Assembly: GCA_963969395.1 (NCBI GenBank)
Contig: OZ017804.1
Coordinates: 10,230,001-10,294,000 of the forward strand
Source of the DNA: Pseudoscleropodium purum
Taxonomy: Eukaryota > Streptophyta > Bryopsida > Hypnales > Brachytheciaceae
Direction of reading: 5' to 3'
DNA: 64,000 nt
Under the pieces are notes generated by a model. The model made no database searches. It had not been told where the DNA came from and was given only the letters and a program-made list of their open reading frames with translations. This document shows, in pieces, positions 36,076-46,579 of the stretch (position 1 is the first letter of the stretch; every line of letters starts with the position of its first letter). Both the position numbers and the translations under genes were made by a program.

Positions 36076-37719
36076 CCTACCGTGTTTGACTTCACATGCT
36101 AAAGCCTATTTCAAATTATACTAAATACACATCTAGTATTTGTAGAATTATTTGTCTAATATTCACCTTCAAATTTATAGGCCACAACTAGTTTGGAAGA
36201 TGAATTTTATAGGATAGAAATGCGACTATTGTAAAAGAAAATTTGTAAGAAAAGATTTAAGAATAGAAGTAATTCTTTTATAATCCTAAAAAAAATTAGA
36301 TTGTAATCTAAGGCATGTTTAATACTTTTTTTTTTTTTGGAATGGAAATAAAAATGAATAATTTGTAGACCTTTTCCAACAAATGGGTAGGAAGTCTAAA
36401 TTGAGCTAAATGGAGTTTGCCAAAATCTATTAAATTGATATACCCATCATGTAGAAAAATTTAACAATTAACAAAATTAGCTTATTGTTTAAAATACCTT
36501 CCAAATCTTTGGAATCATTCTAATTATTTTATTATCTTAATCAAATTACATTGATTCTCACATTTTGAGAATTCCTAAAAAATTGGGTTAAAATTTTGGA
36601 AAGATTTAGCATCAATTTATTTGTGCAAAATCACTCTACAAATTTCATAAAAAAATGCATTTTTGGAAATCCCTAAAATCCCTTTCATTGTAAATAAATT
36701 TTAGATTTTTTCCTTTTCTAAAACATTGCACTTCATAATTCAAATTTAAGTACTTCCAACATTTAAATCTAAATATTGAAAAATGTAAGAAATATACAAA
36801 CTTCTAATTCAAGAAGTCCCTAGTTTATAAAATATTTATATTTCTTTCACTCTATCATAATTCACCTTTGAAAATTTAAAAACACAGAGTGGATCCTCTT
36901 GGTCCTTAATGACTTAAAAAAATATTGTATGATATATAATTTTCAATGCTCATTGGGTAGAATGGTGAACTCCCAAAAATGTGAGTGAATAATATGAAAT
37001 AAATGTCTATAATTCATTTTCTAGCCCATACTTATACATATGTGGAGTACTTCGAATCCTTCCCTTTTGAATTTTCAATCAACAATTTCAAAGTTCTGTG
37101 GGACTAGTTTGTGGGTTTTTATAGCTTCAATAGTCTAAAATAAATTATTTCATTCTTTTTTTCAACATCATCCTTGATTTAACTCTTTCAAGTCCCTTAT
37201 TGAACTCATAGTTTACATAAAATAAATCTATAGGGTGTAGATTGTCATTACAACATTACCATTAGTGGAATTGACATCTTCCAATTCCATCACTAAGTTC
37301 TTAACAATTAGTAAATTTTAATCATTTTCAATTTCTTTCAATTTAATTACTATTTTTTACCTCCAAAATTCCGAGTCCCAACTTCTCTCTTTAACTTAGT
37401 TATGATGTGCCTTCATTTAAACATGCATAACCACGATGAACTTCACTCAATTAAAAATGTAATCCACATTTTTAAAATTGAACTTAGTTTGGGGATTCAT
37501 TGAGTTGTATGCATTGAATCATACACATTACTTTTTACTTTTGAATGCACAATTTTACATTGAGTCATACACATTACTTTTTACTTTTGAAAAAATTGTA
37601 CTTCTTATTAAAATATATTTATATAATTACAAGGATATATCAAAATGGTCGGCATTCAACTATGCCAACATTTGTATTCCTACTTGAAGTAGTAACATCC
37701 TATGCTACTACAAGATAGA
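36076..37719. other. AT-rich DNA, no gene seen
   Basis: No supported feature. A short direct repeat (CATACACATTACTTTTTACT, twice) lies at about 37519-37590. Confidence 0.5.
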
Positions 37720-39255
37720 GTTGCGGAAAACAAATTCGGGGGGCTTCATGAACCATGGTTTACCCGTGAGCAAGTCCACCACTTAGGCACATGTTGCTCT
37801 TTTATCAACTTCTAGATGATAAAGCTCCCGTACCTTCATTGCAAAAAACCTTAAATCATCCTGATGGAGGAATATGTCCTGATCTACTTCAACAATGTTA
37901 TGAATTTTCATTGCTTGGCACAATTTTCCAATAGAAAATGAATCAGATTGGATCGTATATTGGTATTGGGGTCAAATCTTTTCAAGACTTGTTGATGAAT
38001 TTGGTGGCCCATATTGATAGAACAACTCTGGAGCCACCCACCATTTCCCCGACATCAAATTATGCCTTTCTGCCTCTATTTGATAACCGTAATACAAAGG
38101 AGCTCCTTCCTTAATACGACTTACAATTCCCCAATCTCAAATCCCGATGTTGATAACCTCATCTAAATATTTAGGATAATGGAGCAAAATATTCATAGAG
38201 GACAAGTCATTGTATAGCACCCCTAAATTGTGCACAAGACTCATCACATAAACTAGGGCCCATGCTAGATAGAGACTAATTTCTTTTTTCTAGTCGTCTC
38301 GAAGTTCCTTGACCAACTTAATTTGATGCTAATATGCATGTGCCACCACCTTGTCATTGAGCCCAATTAGTTTATGCAAATGACCCCCATTCTACCACAA
38401 CATATATGCCTCCATTGTATCATTGTGGATAACTAAAAATTTGATAATGGTCGGGTGATTTAAAGAACACATCAAGGCCTCTGTAGACCATTCCACCCTC
38501 GCAGCAAGCAAGTTCTTGGCCTTGGACACTTTTCCAGCAAAATATACATTTGGTGGGATTATATTCATCCCTTCAAAGCGTACCTTGCACACCTTTCCGT
38601 ACCCACTTTGATTGTCATATCCAATGAGAGGAACTACCTTCACTGTGGAGTAGATACATAAGATACACAATCCACCATCTTGAGACAATGCAGCCTTCAA
38701 AGCGTCAATTTGCTACCCATACCCTCTCGATTCAACCTTAGAAAGCCTTTTTGCTATTGTTTGCTACTACTACATGAGCTTGCGGAACTCCTTGGACTCA
38801 TCACTTTCAAGAAATCCAAGCACTACAGGGCGCAACTCTCCCATCAACTTTTTGGTGTTGAATACACATGCTTGAATACAATTGTCAATCCATTTCTGGA
38901 ATTGATCAAAGTATGTTTCATCCACATCACCATAATTGGAGGACTCTCTGCACTTCTTTGTAATTAGGGCCTCTAAATCCCTCTTCAATGCACTGATGCT
39001 TGGCCCTTTATGCCTCAAGCACTTGCTCTCCAAAATTTGTACAATTTGGCCCTTATACACTCCAAGCACACTTGATGTGCAAAATTCATGTAATGAGGTG
39101 GAGGGTAGGTTGGGTCTTTGTCGTGTGCTGTCTTTGGCTTCTTTGGCTCGAAAGAACTGGGCCCCCACCATTGATGCACTTGTAGATATTTCCACCTAGA
39201 ACCTTATGAAATCATCAAGATCTCTATTCCAAATGGACTTCCTTGGAGTAGCCAT
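37720..39255 (-). pseudogene. Protein-kinase-like gene, broken (copy 1)
   Basis: Start ATG at 39255 (MATPRKSIWNRDL). An N-terminal helical region follows (39195-38770), including DETYFDQFQKWIDNCIQ. The kinase-like part follows with a Gly-loop-like QSGYGKVCKVRFEG, AGKV in the place of the VAIK lysine, EALMCSLNHPTIIKF, a catalytic-loop-like YNDLSSMNILLHYP, DWG in place of DFG, and KWWVAPELFY in place of the APE motif. Stops interrupt it at several places. The gene at 52.75-54.25 kb has the same domain order. No kinase activity is expected from this copy. Confidence 0.65.
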
Positions 39256-39339
39256 GGTTGCTACTATCAAGAACTTCAAACAAAAAAATGGCAAAATGTC
39301 CCCCCTACAAATTCACACCTTAGCCCACGAGCACACATT

Positions 39340-40255
39340 TAACCACTTTAAAGTGGATGAAAGCTGATGCGCAAAGCCAAGAGTGGCAACCTCAGGTGGG
39401 TGGGCCTTTTTAAATATCCGCAGTCACCCTGGGGTACGTGCAAGTCAAGTTGTGTTGACTTAGGGGCGATCGTAGGTTTGGAAGGGACGACTATGGATCT
39501 GGAAGGGGCAACCTCAGGTACAAATCCCCTTAATTTCATAAGTGAACTTCTAAATTGACTTCTTCTGGATCCACAGTCACCCTAAGTGTCCAAGAATTTG
39601 GTAATCCAAACCCTCATTCACCCTTTTAGACCCATGGTGGCCCCAAGTATCCAAGAATTTGGCACCCCAAACCCTAGTTCGCCCTTGTGGACAGGGTTGA
39701 CAAATCTCAACGTCCGCCCCAAAATAGCGTCCGTTTTCCGGACGTCTTGACGCACGGACGCTAGCGGACACAGTGTCCCGACCGCCGTCGGAAAGTAGAC
39801 GGGCGGGGCGGACGGCCCGAGGCGGACGCCCAGATTGTGCGGACCAGATCAGTCCGTGCGTCAATCGGACAGCCGTAATCGGACAGGCGGACGTTGTGTC
39901 CGCCGAACCGCGAATGTCAGTGGACGCTACAGACACAGCGTCCGCGTCTGGACGTCGTGTCAACCCTGCTTGTGGACCTACGGTTGCTCCAAACCCATAC
40001 TCGCTCTAGACCCGTAATTGCCCCCCAAAGCAAATAATTTGGCCTTAGAAGGCTAGTTCGCCCTTCTGGACCCATGGTCATCCTAGACTTACACTCGCCC
40101 ACACTTGCGGTCGCCCCAATTGTCCAAGAATTTGGCACTCCAAACCTTGGTTCACCCTTATGGACCTGCGGTCGTCCCAAACCTACACTCACCCCAAACC
40201 CATGGTCGCCCCATAAGGCAAGGGAGATAATAAGGTCAGATCTCCACCAACTCAA
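39340..40255 (-). repeat. GC-rich short-repeat array upstream of kinase-like copy 1
   Basis: Many variants of GACCCGTGGTCGCCCCAAA-like units (for example CTTGCGGTCGCCCCAAT, ACCTGCGGTCGTCCCAAA). A 50-60-bp higher-order repeat around CCAAGAATTTGGCACCCCAA is seen three times. A hAT-type miniature element is inserted at 39692-39968. The array starts about 110 bp upstream of the ATG. Confidence 0.7.
39692..39968 (-). mobile_element. hAT-type CGGACG miniature element (copy 3)
   Basis: 277 bp, ends CAGGGTTGAC/GTCAACCCTG, perfect 8-bp duplication CTTGTGGA (39684-39691, 39969-39976). Inserted in the short-repeat array. Confidence 0.9.
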
Positions 40256-41099
40256 ATTGAATCTTACATTTATGGAGTGTGATGTTCCATTATATCTCCA
40301 ATGTCAATGAACACCTAGGTAATATTGTGTCAACAATACATTATTACTTAGCATAGTGAATTGTTAAAGGTCTTGCTAAATCCTAAACCCTATATCCTAT
40401 ATTCTATATCCTATACTCTAATTCTAATGGAAGAACTTTTGTTTCATATATATTTTTTTGGATGAATCCCCTATATATTTAAATTTTTTATTATATTATA
40501 TTTGTAGTTGTTAATATATTTCACCGAGAATATTCTCACTAGAATTCTATAAATGTAAACTCTTCAAAGATCCCACCTAAAACCCTACATCGAAAAACAT
40601 GCCACATTCAAATGAAAAGTTTAATTTCCTCAAAAGTTATACTTGAGAAGAATTGGAGGTGACTAATAAGATGTTTGAATTGAAACTCCGATGAATTAAA
40701 GGGGGGCCACCTTGAATATAATTTTCTCCCCTTTAAATATATCCTCTCTTTACTCTTAAAAAAATGAACTCCTCACTTGTTGCATGAATGAATTGTTTTT
40801 CCAAATTTTAGTGGAAGGGTTAAAATGGAAATTAAATGTCTTCCCTTTCATTCCTAAATTGGAAATGATTTATAAAAAATTGGAGGTGACTAGTAAGATG
40901 TTTCAATTGAAACTCCAATGAATTAAAGGAGGGCCACCTTGAATATAATTTTCTCCCCTTTTAATATATCTTCTCTTTACTTTAAAAAAAATAAACTCCT
41001 CACTTGTTGCATGAAAAAGTAATTATGATTAATTGTATAGTACTGGGGGGAGAATTGGAAAGCCCTAAGTTTGAACTCAAATGGATTCCCTCCTATATA
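40256..41099. repeat. AT-rich DNA with a 137-bp direct repeat
   Basis: 40651-40787 and 40879-41014 are about 90% identical direct repeats starting AATTGGAGGTGACTA and ending CACTTGTTGCATGAA. Nothing coding. Confidence 0.7.
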
Positions 41100-41450
41100 C
41101 ATGGTGGCAAATTCAAAAATGCCTTTTTCCACTCTCCCATGACGCATGATTGCCTTCCTATTTTCTAGGGGGCATATTTGAAAAGCTCTTTTCTGACCCA
41201 CAATCGCCTTACCCACACGTGCTCTAGTTCAAGGTATACCACATGAGCTTCCTAAATCCTAGGACCCGCATTCACCCCTTTCTAACCCACGATTGCCCTG
41301 TTCTGACCCTTAATTGCCCTAGTTTAAGGTATACCATATGAGCTTCCTAAATCCTAGGACTCGCAATCACCCAAGACCCGCACACGCCCCCATATGCACT
41401 CACCCAAGGCGACCTCGGGTATTAAAACTAGCTCTGGATCCCGTCTTTGT
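41100..41450 (+). repeat. GC-rich short-repeat array upstream of 'WCHID' copy 3
   Basis: Phrases such as GACCCACAATCGCCTTACC, GACCCGCATTCACCCC and AGACCCGCACACGCCCCC, plus a repeated AAGGTATACCACATGAGCTT-like segment (two copies, about 41231 and 41327). About 320 bp before the pseudogene ATG. Confidence 0.65.
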
Positions 41451-41769
41451 CACTTCTAGCACTGTGCTCTGTCTTCCATCCACCTCAAAGCATCTAGATG
41501 CGTGCTCCTATGCTAGAACTTTGGTCTTGAATCCTTGCACCACCTTTTATGTATCCCACATTCACTGTAGACATTTAGTTCTTTTGTAAAATACACTTGT
41601 TTGCATATTGTGAATGCACAAGTTGGAGCATGTTGTTGTAATTGCTCTTATTGAATTTAGGAAAAGTGTGAATATACTGCTATTTAATAAAGAGTTGCAT
41701 ATACACCTTTAGCCTAGTGTAGCCTTTCTTAGATTTTAGAGTAGTCGATTTCCACCGTAATCTCTTGTA

Positions 41770-42555
41770 ATGGCACGGAACGTGAAGAAGACTAAGAAGA
41801 AAGGAGATCACCACAATAGAAATCAACGCGTCCTACTTGACCCTATGAGCAAGGCATTTTGAGGATGGCTTACTGTGGAAGGAAATTGGACCTCATCAAT
41901 GTGCAAGACATATGTGGGATGGTGCCACATTGACAAACTTTTCCTTCACTATTGCCACAAGATTCATTTGAATCAAAACCTTGCAAATCTTCATTATTAC
42001 ACAAATGATGCATTTGTACAACAATGTATTGAAGTGTACCGAGTGTTGTACAAAATGAACAAAGTACGACGGAGTGAAGTTTCATTGGGCATTTGCCAAA
42101 TGGTCTATGCAAAATTGGAGTTGGAACAAATGGTAGATTGGCGTAGCATGAAGGCATCAAAAAAGCTATTCATACCAAGTACCAAAGACATTCCAAAGGC
42201 AGGCCTTTCAAATAATCCACGAGATGGATTGGGGTCTAAGAAGCACATTGTAGAAGGAGTGGCAAATGAAGACTACAATTAGTTAAGCTTTGACGAGTTG
42301 ATGGAAGAGGATATTCCAGATCCCGTATCTCCAATGGAAGAAACACTGGTGGATGAAAATACAACATTGGTAGTATTTGAAGGAAGGAATGTAGAAGGGG
42401 ACGTAGCAATGGACGTGGAACCTCTTGCATCGGTGGAACCAATGCATGTCTCTCATCCCAAAATAGATGAAGTGGTGCAACATATGTTGGCACGCTTGAG
42501 AGAAATGGCTAAGGATGATTTGGATACTGAGATTGAACCAGAGCTTGTGTTGTAA
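41770..42555 (+). pseudogene. 'WCHID' family copy 3, one frame with two in-frame stops
   Basis: ATG at 41770 (MARNVKKTKKKGDHH). The single frame to 42555 contains MCKTYVGWCHIDKLF, then a region with GICQMVYAKLELEQMVDW, then an acidic tail with MEEDIPDPVSPMEET. Stops only at about 41860 (TGA within KAF-stop-GW; copy 2 has KAFKGW) and 42280 (TAG). No frameshift. It is the least decayed copy, about 261 codons. Unknown function. Confidence 0.6.
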
Positions 42556-43069
42556 ACCTAGAAAAATTACCTTCTTGTCAGTTCCGGATGCCTGAGATCT
42601 ATCGTTGTAGTAAGGAGGAATAAACATAGTCTTAAATGACTTGCATTCCAGATTGGCCATCTAGAATGTTGTGAGGATCCAGATCTACCTTCTATGATAT
42701 AACACCTTGAATACGTGGGTGTTTGGTTGGTTGGTTGGTTGGTTGGTTGTTTTTGTCTATGTAGTGATAGAGAAAGAGTGGTGAAGTTCCTACTCCTTGA
42801 AAGATCAAGAACGGACCTTTTGATGGTAAAACAAAGGAATAGAAAACCAATGTATTGAAAGACTTAACCAGAAACCGAATGATATTGGATCCGGATTAGA
42901 ATCCGGATAATAGTTGATTGTGGAAAAAGAGTGGAAGAGAGTAGTCGGTAGAAGAGAAAAATGACCATTCAGATATTGAAGTTTGGAAACACATCTGGAA
43001 TTCCCTAGGACAATAATTCGTGTCATCTTACCACGTTTTCGTGTGTAAAAATACTTACGCCTAGACTAC
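42556..43069. other. No gene; TTGG microsatellite at 42723-42749
   Basis: A pure (GGTT)n run of about 27 bp. The remainder has no supported feature. Confidence 0.5.
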
Positions 43070-43441
43070 ACATGCGACAACTATCCCAAACTAAAACTCC
43101 TCATAATTTTTGGTTCATCCATCCAAGTGCAACAAATCAAAGCTTTATATATAGATATAAATCTATAGAATCAATTTCAAATTTTAATTTTTGAAAATAA
43201 TGATTTTTTGAAGAATTTGTTTTTGCTGCCTAGGTTATCCATTGAACGCTGAAAACTACATCTCATACAATAACTTTTTAGTCTTGTAGTCTAAAGTTAT
43301 AAAAGTTGTTGGGCCTTAAAGCTACTCTTTGAGAAAATACTGTGTGGAAATTTCAAAGAAAAAAATAGAAACTCTATTTGTAGTGAGTTGACCCAAATCA
43401 CTATGTTGCCAAAAAATAGGATTCATGGCTTTAGAGGTTAA
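43070..43441 (+). mobile_element. piggyBac-type element, left-truncated (copy A5a)
   Basis: Matches the right half of A5b (shared GTTGTTGGGCCTTAAAGCTA) and ends CTTTAGAGGTTAA. Confidence 0.6.
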
Positions 43442-43562
43442 GAGTTGCATTGGAATGCCCAATAAATTCTATGCCACTTTCCAAATAGCACAATGGTATT
43501 ACCATCTTGGAAGCCAATTCCATTGCAAGTATATTAAAGTAGACTATTTTAAAAACAACACT

Positions 43563-44486
43563 TTAAACCTTAAATGTTTTGGACTATGCTTTCACCAAAA
43601 ACACTCTAAAACTGCCATTTCTAGTGCAAGGATCAAATTTTAGAAAAAGAAACATTTTTGGACACATGTAACTACACGATCTTTTAATAATATAGTTTTA
43701 AAACATGTAGAAAAAATTTCAAAAATTTCTACCATGTAGATTGCAAGATATTAGTATTTGAAGTGACAAGAATTCTTTTTTTGGCCTTGCACAAAACTGG
43801 GCAGCTACACTTCACAAGGTCAAATTGGTATAAAAAAATGCACCAAATGGTAGTGCTTCTTTAAATTCACTCTTCAAGGCAAGTTGGCTATATGCTTGAA
43901 ATTTTTTAAATCATTTAGAATTGTACAACATATAGAAAAAAATAGTAAATAGAATGAAGTAGAGAATGATTCAAAATACTAAATTGTTAAGAATTTAGGT
44001 ATGGAATTGAAAAATTACAATTTCAATGGTTGTAATGTTGTAATAAACGATCTACATCCTATGATTTTATGTTTTTCAAAAAAATATTGAAAATTGAGTG
44101 AAATAAAAGACTTCAAAGTTTATTTCAAAATAGTTAATCTATAATTGTCTGCAAACTAAAACTTCTCATAATTTTCATCTCATTAATAAAAAGGAAATGT
44201 TTCAAAGCTTTATACATATATATATAAATCTATAAATACAGTTTCAAATTTTTATTTCTTTAAAAATTGATGTTTTCAAAAATTTATGGGCTGCCCGATG
44301 AGCATTGAAAATTACGTATCATACAATAATTTTTTAACCATATAGTCAAAAGATATGAAAGTTGTTGGGCCTTAAAGCTACTCTTTGGGAATACATTATG
44401 TGAAAAAAATAAAAATCCCATTCATAGTGAGCTACCCCAAATTGCTATGTTGCCAAAAAAACACAATTTGGACATTTAGGGGTTAA
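43563..44486 (+). mobile_element. piggyBac-type element, full length (copy A5b)
   Basis: Starts TTAAACCTTAAATG and ends CATTTAGGGGTTAA, length about 924 bp, equal to copy A1 at 8.97 kb. The body is alignable throughout with A1. No ORF. Confidence 0.65.
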
Positions 44487-44703
44487 AAAGTAGTCCATCC
44501 TTTTCATGGACTTCTATAGATTGGAAGATTTTTAGCTTATTTTTTAGCCAAAGTGAAATAAATGCCAAGCATGTAAAACAAGAAATTTCATATTTTTCTA
44601 AACACTCAATCAAATTACTCATGAATATTCAAAGATTTTTGTCATAGGCACCTATTTGTAACCATAGGTCTACCAAACTCCATTCTCTTGCACCTTGTAA
44701 AAG

Positions 44704-45336
44704 CAGGGTTGACGAATGTCAACGTCCGCCCCAAAATAGCGTCCGTTTTCCGGACGTCCGGACGCACGGATGCTAGCGGACGTAGTGTTCCGACCGCCGT
44801 CGGAAAGCGGACGGGCGGGGCGGGGTGGACGCCCAGATTGTGCAGACCAGATCAGTCCGCGTGTTGATCGGACGGCCGTTATCGGGCGGACGGGCGGACG
44901 GGGCGGACAGGTGGACGCTGCATCCGCCGGGACACGAATGTCAGTGGACGCTGCGGACACAGCGTCCGCGTCCGGACCAGGGTTGACAGGACGTCCGGAC
45001 GCGGACGCTGTGTCCGCAGCGTTCGCTGACATTCGCGTCCCGACAGACGCAACGTCCGCCTCGTCCACCCCGTCCGCCCGTCCGTCCGCTTGTCCGTCCG
45101 CCCGATTACGGCCGTCCGATTGACGCGCGGACTGATCTGGTCCGCACGATCTAGGCGTCCGCCTCGGGCGGTCGGGCCGTCTGCCCCGCCCCGCCCGTCT
45201 GCTTTCCGACGGCGGTCGGGACGCTGCGTCCACTAGCATCCGTGTGTCTGGACGTCCAGACGTTCGGAAAACGGACGCTATTTTGGGGCGGACGTTGAAA
45301 TTCGTCAACCCTGGTCCGGACGTCGTGTCAACCCTA
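44704..45336 (-). mobile_element. hAT-type CGGACG miniature element containing a second one (copy 4, outer)
   Basis: Ends CAGGGTTGAC and GTCAACCCTA, perfect 8-bp duplication TGTAAAAG (44696-44703, 45337-45344). Removing the inner element leaves about 289 bp, the usual family size. Confidence 0.9.
44978..45313 (+). mobile_element. hAT-type CGGACG miniature element nested in copy 4 (copy 5, inner)
   Basis: 336 bp, ends CAGGGTTGAC/GTCAACCCTG, perfect 8-bp duplication GTCCGGAC (44970-44977, 45314-45321), opposite orientation to its host. Family members therefore transposed into one another. Confidence 0.9.
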
Positions 45337-45344
45337 TGTAAAAG

Positions 45345-46108
45345 AGATATGGAGAAACCAAGAAAAATGATTAGCTCTTGCATGATAAATGACAATTTAT
45401 TTTTATCCTTGACCCATTCAATGACTCAAGAGGTTGCTTATCTAAAGACCACCTACTATCCATTCCAAACTTAAGTAATAGAGTTGATTTGAAGAAGGTC
45501 AATTCTAGAACAAACTACCATACCATGCAATAGCCTATTCTGAAAGCACCCATGCTCCAAAAGCAATCATGATACAAAGGTATATTTTGCTTTTTTAGAT
45601 GTACCAATAGTATACATTTGAGGAGGTGGTTGCTTCTAACAACCATTGCATTTCAATTTCACTAAGGTCCGGAAAATCAATGAAATGACTTAGACTCAAT
45701 GCCAATTCCATTCCATTTTTTTCTTCCTATGAAAATTGAATAAAAATTGTTTCAAAGAGTTTAGCTTCCCCCTCAAGCAATCAACTCTTAAATGATTGCT
45801 TTAAGAACAAACTACCTTATCTTAAGGTATTTCTTGACCATTGGTGTGTGAATGTCAACCCATCACAAAGGCAAGAGTGTTAAAACAATCCCACAAGGTC
45901 AACCATGTAGGGAGAATTTACCCATGGAGAAAAATACAAGAATTTTTAATTTGCCATAAATTTAAAAAATTTGCAAACTTTGATTTCATATTTTTAAATA
46001 GAAGCCCCAAATTAGGTAGAAGAGGTGAAAAACATAGATTTAATACAACACAAAATAGGGGATTTTCTTAGAACCCCAAATTCACCATGCGTGGCCCACT
46101 TTGTGTGA
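45345..46108. other. AT-rich DNA, no gene seen
   Basis: Chance ORFs only. Confidence 0.5.
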
Positions 46109-46227
46109 CAGGGTTGACGAATCTCTACGTCCGCTCCAAAATAGCGTCCGTTTTCCGAACGTCTGGATGTCCAGACGCTAGCGGACGCAGCGTCCCTCCC
46201 GCCGTCGGAAGGCGGACGAGCGGGGCG
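46109..46227 (-). mobile_element. hAT terminus of the CGGACG family, joined to the hAT transposase region
   Basis: CAGGGTTGACGAATC starts a typical left arm (CCAAAATAGCGTCCGTTTTC, then CGTCGGAAGGCGGACG). It stops abruptly at GGGGCGG/CTTAGAAAACCC, after which the sequence leads into the hAT gene. It may be the 3' terminus of that element or an independent truncated copy. Confidence 0.65.
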
Positions 46228-46579
46228 GCTTAGAAAACCCGTTTTGGGTTTTTTGTTTTGATTGTTTTCACCAATGAGAGATTGAGAGTGAAGTCATTTT
46301 GATTTTGATTTTTCTTATATTGCAATTGCGATTCAATAGAGTTGTATATCACTATTTATGTAAAAGCTAAAATATGAAATATATTTTTAATTTTTTTTGT
46401 TGAATTTCATTTTGATTTAGAAACAAAATCACTTTAAAATCCAGCGAGATGTATATCATCAATAAACAAACAATTTTATAATAAAATGATTGAAGAAACC
46501 ATTGTCATTTGTCAACATGAGCTTCGTATATCATGAGCAACTAAACAATCAAACATCTAAATTCACATCTCCACAATTC

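Noticed and set aside
44670..45395. 241-aa minus ORF and other Arg/Pro/Asp-rich ORFs in GC-rich blocks (also 19429, 20435, 39577, 52349, 58787, 63636)
   Set aside because: They fall within hAT miniature elements and arrays; open only because CGGACG hexamers lack stops in several frames.
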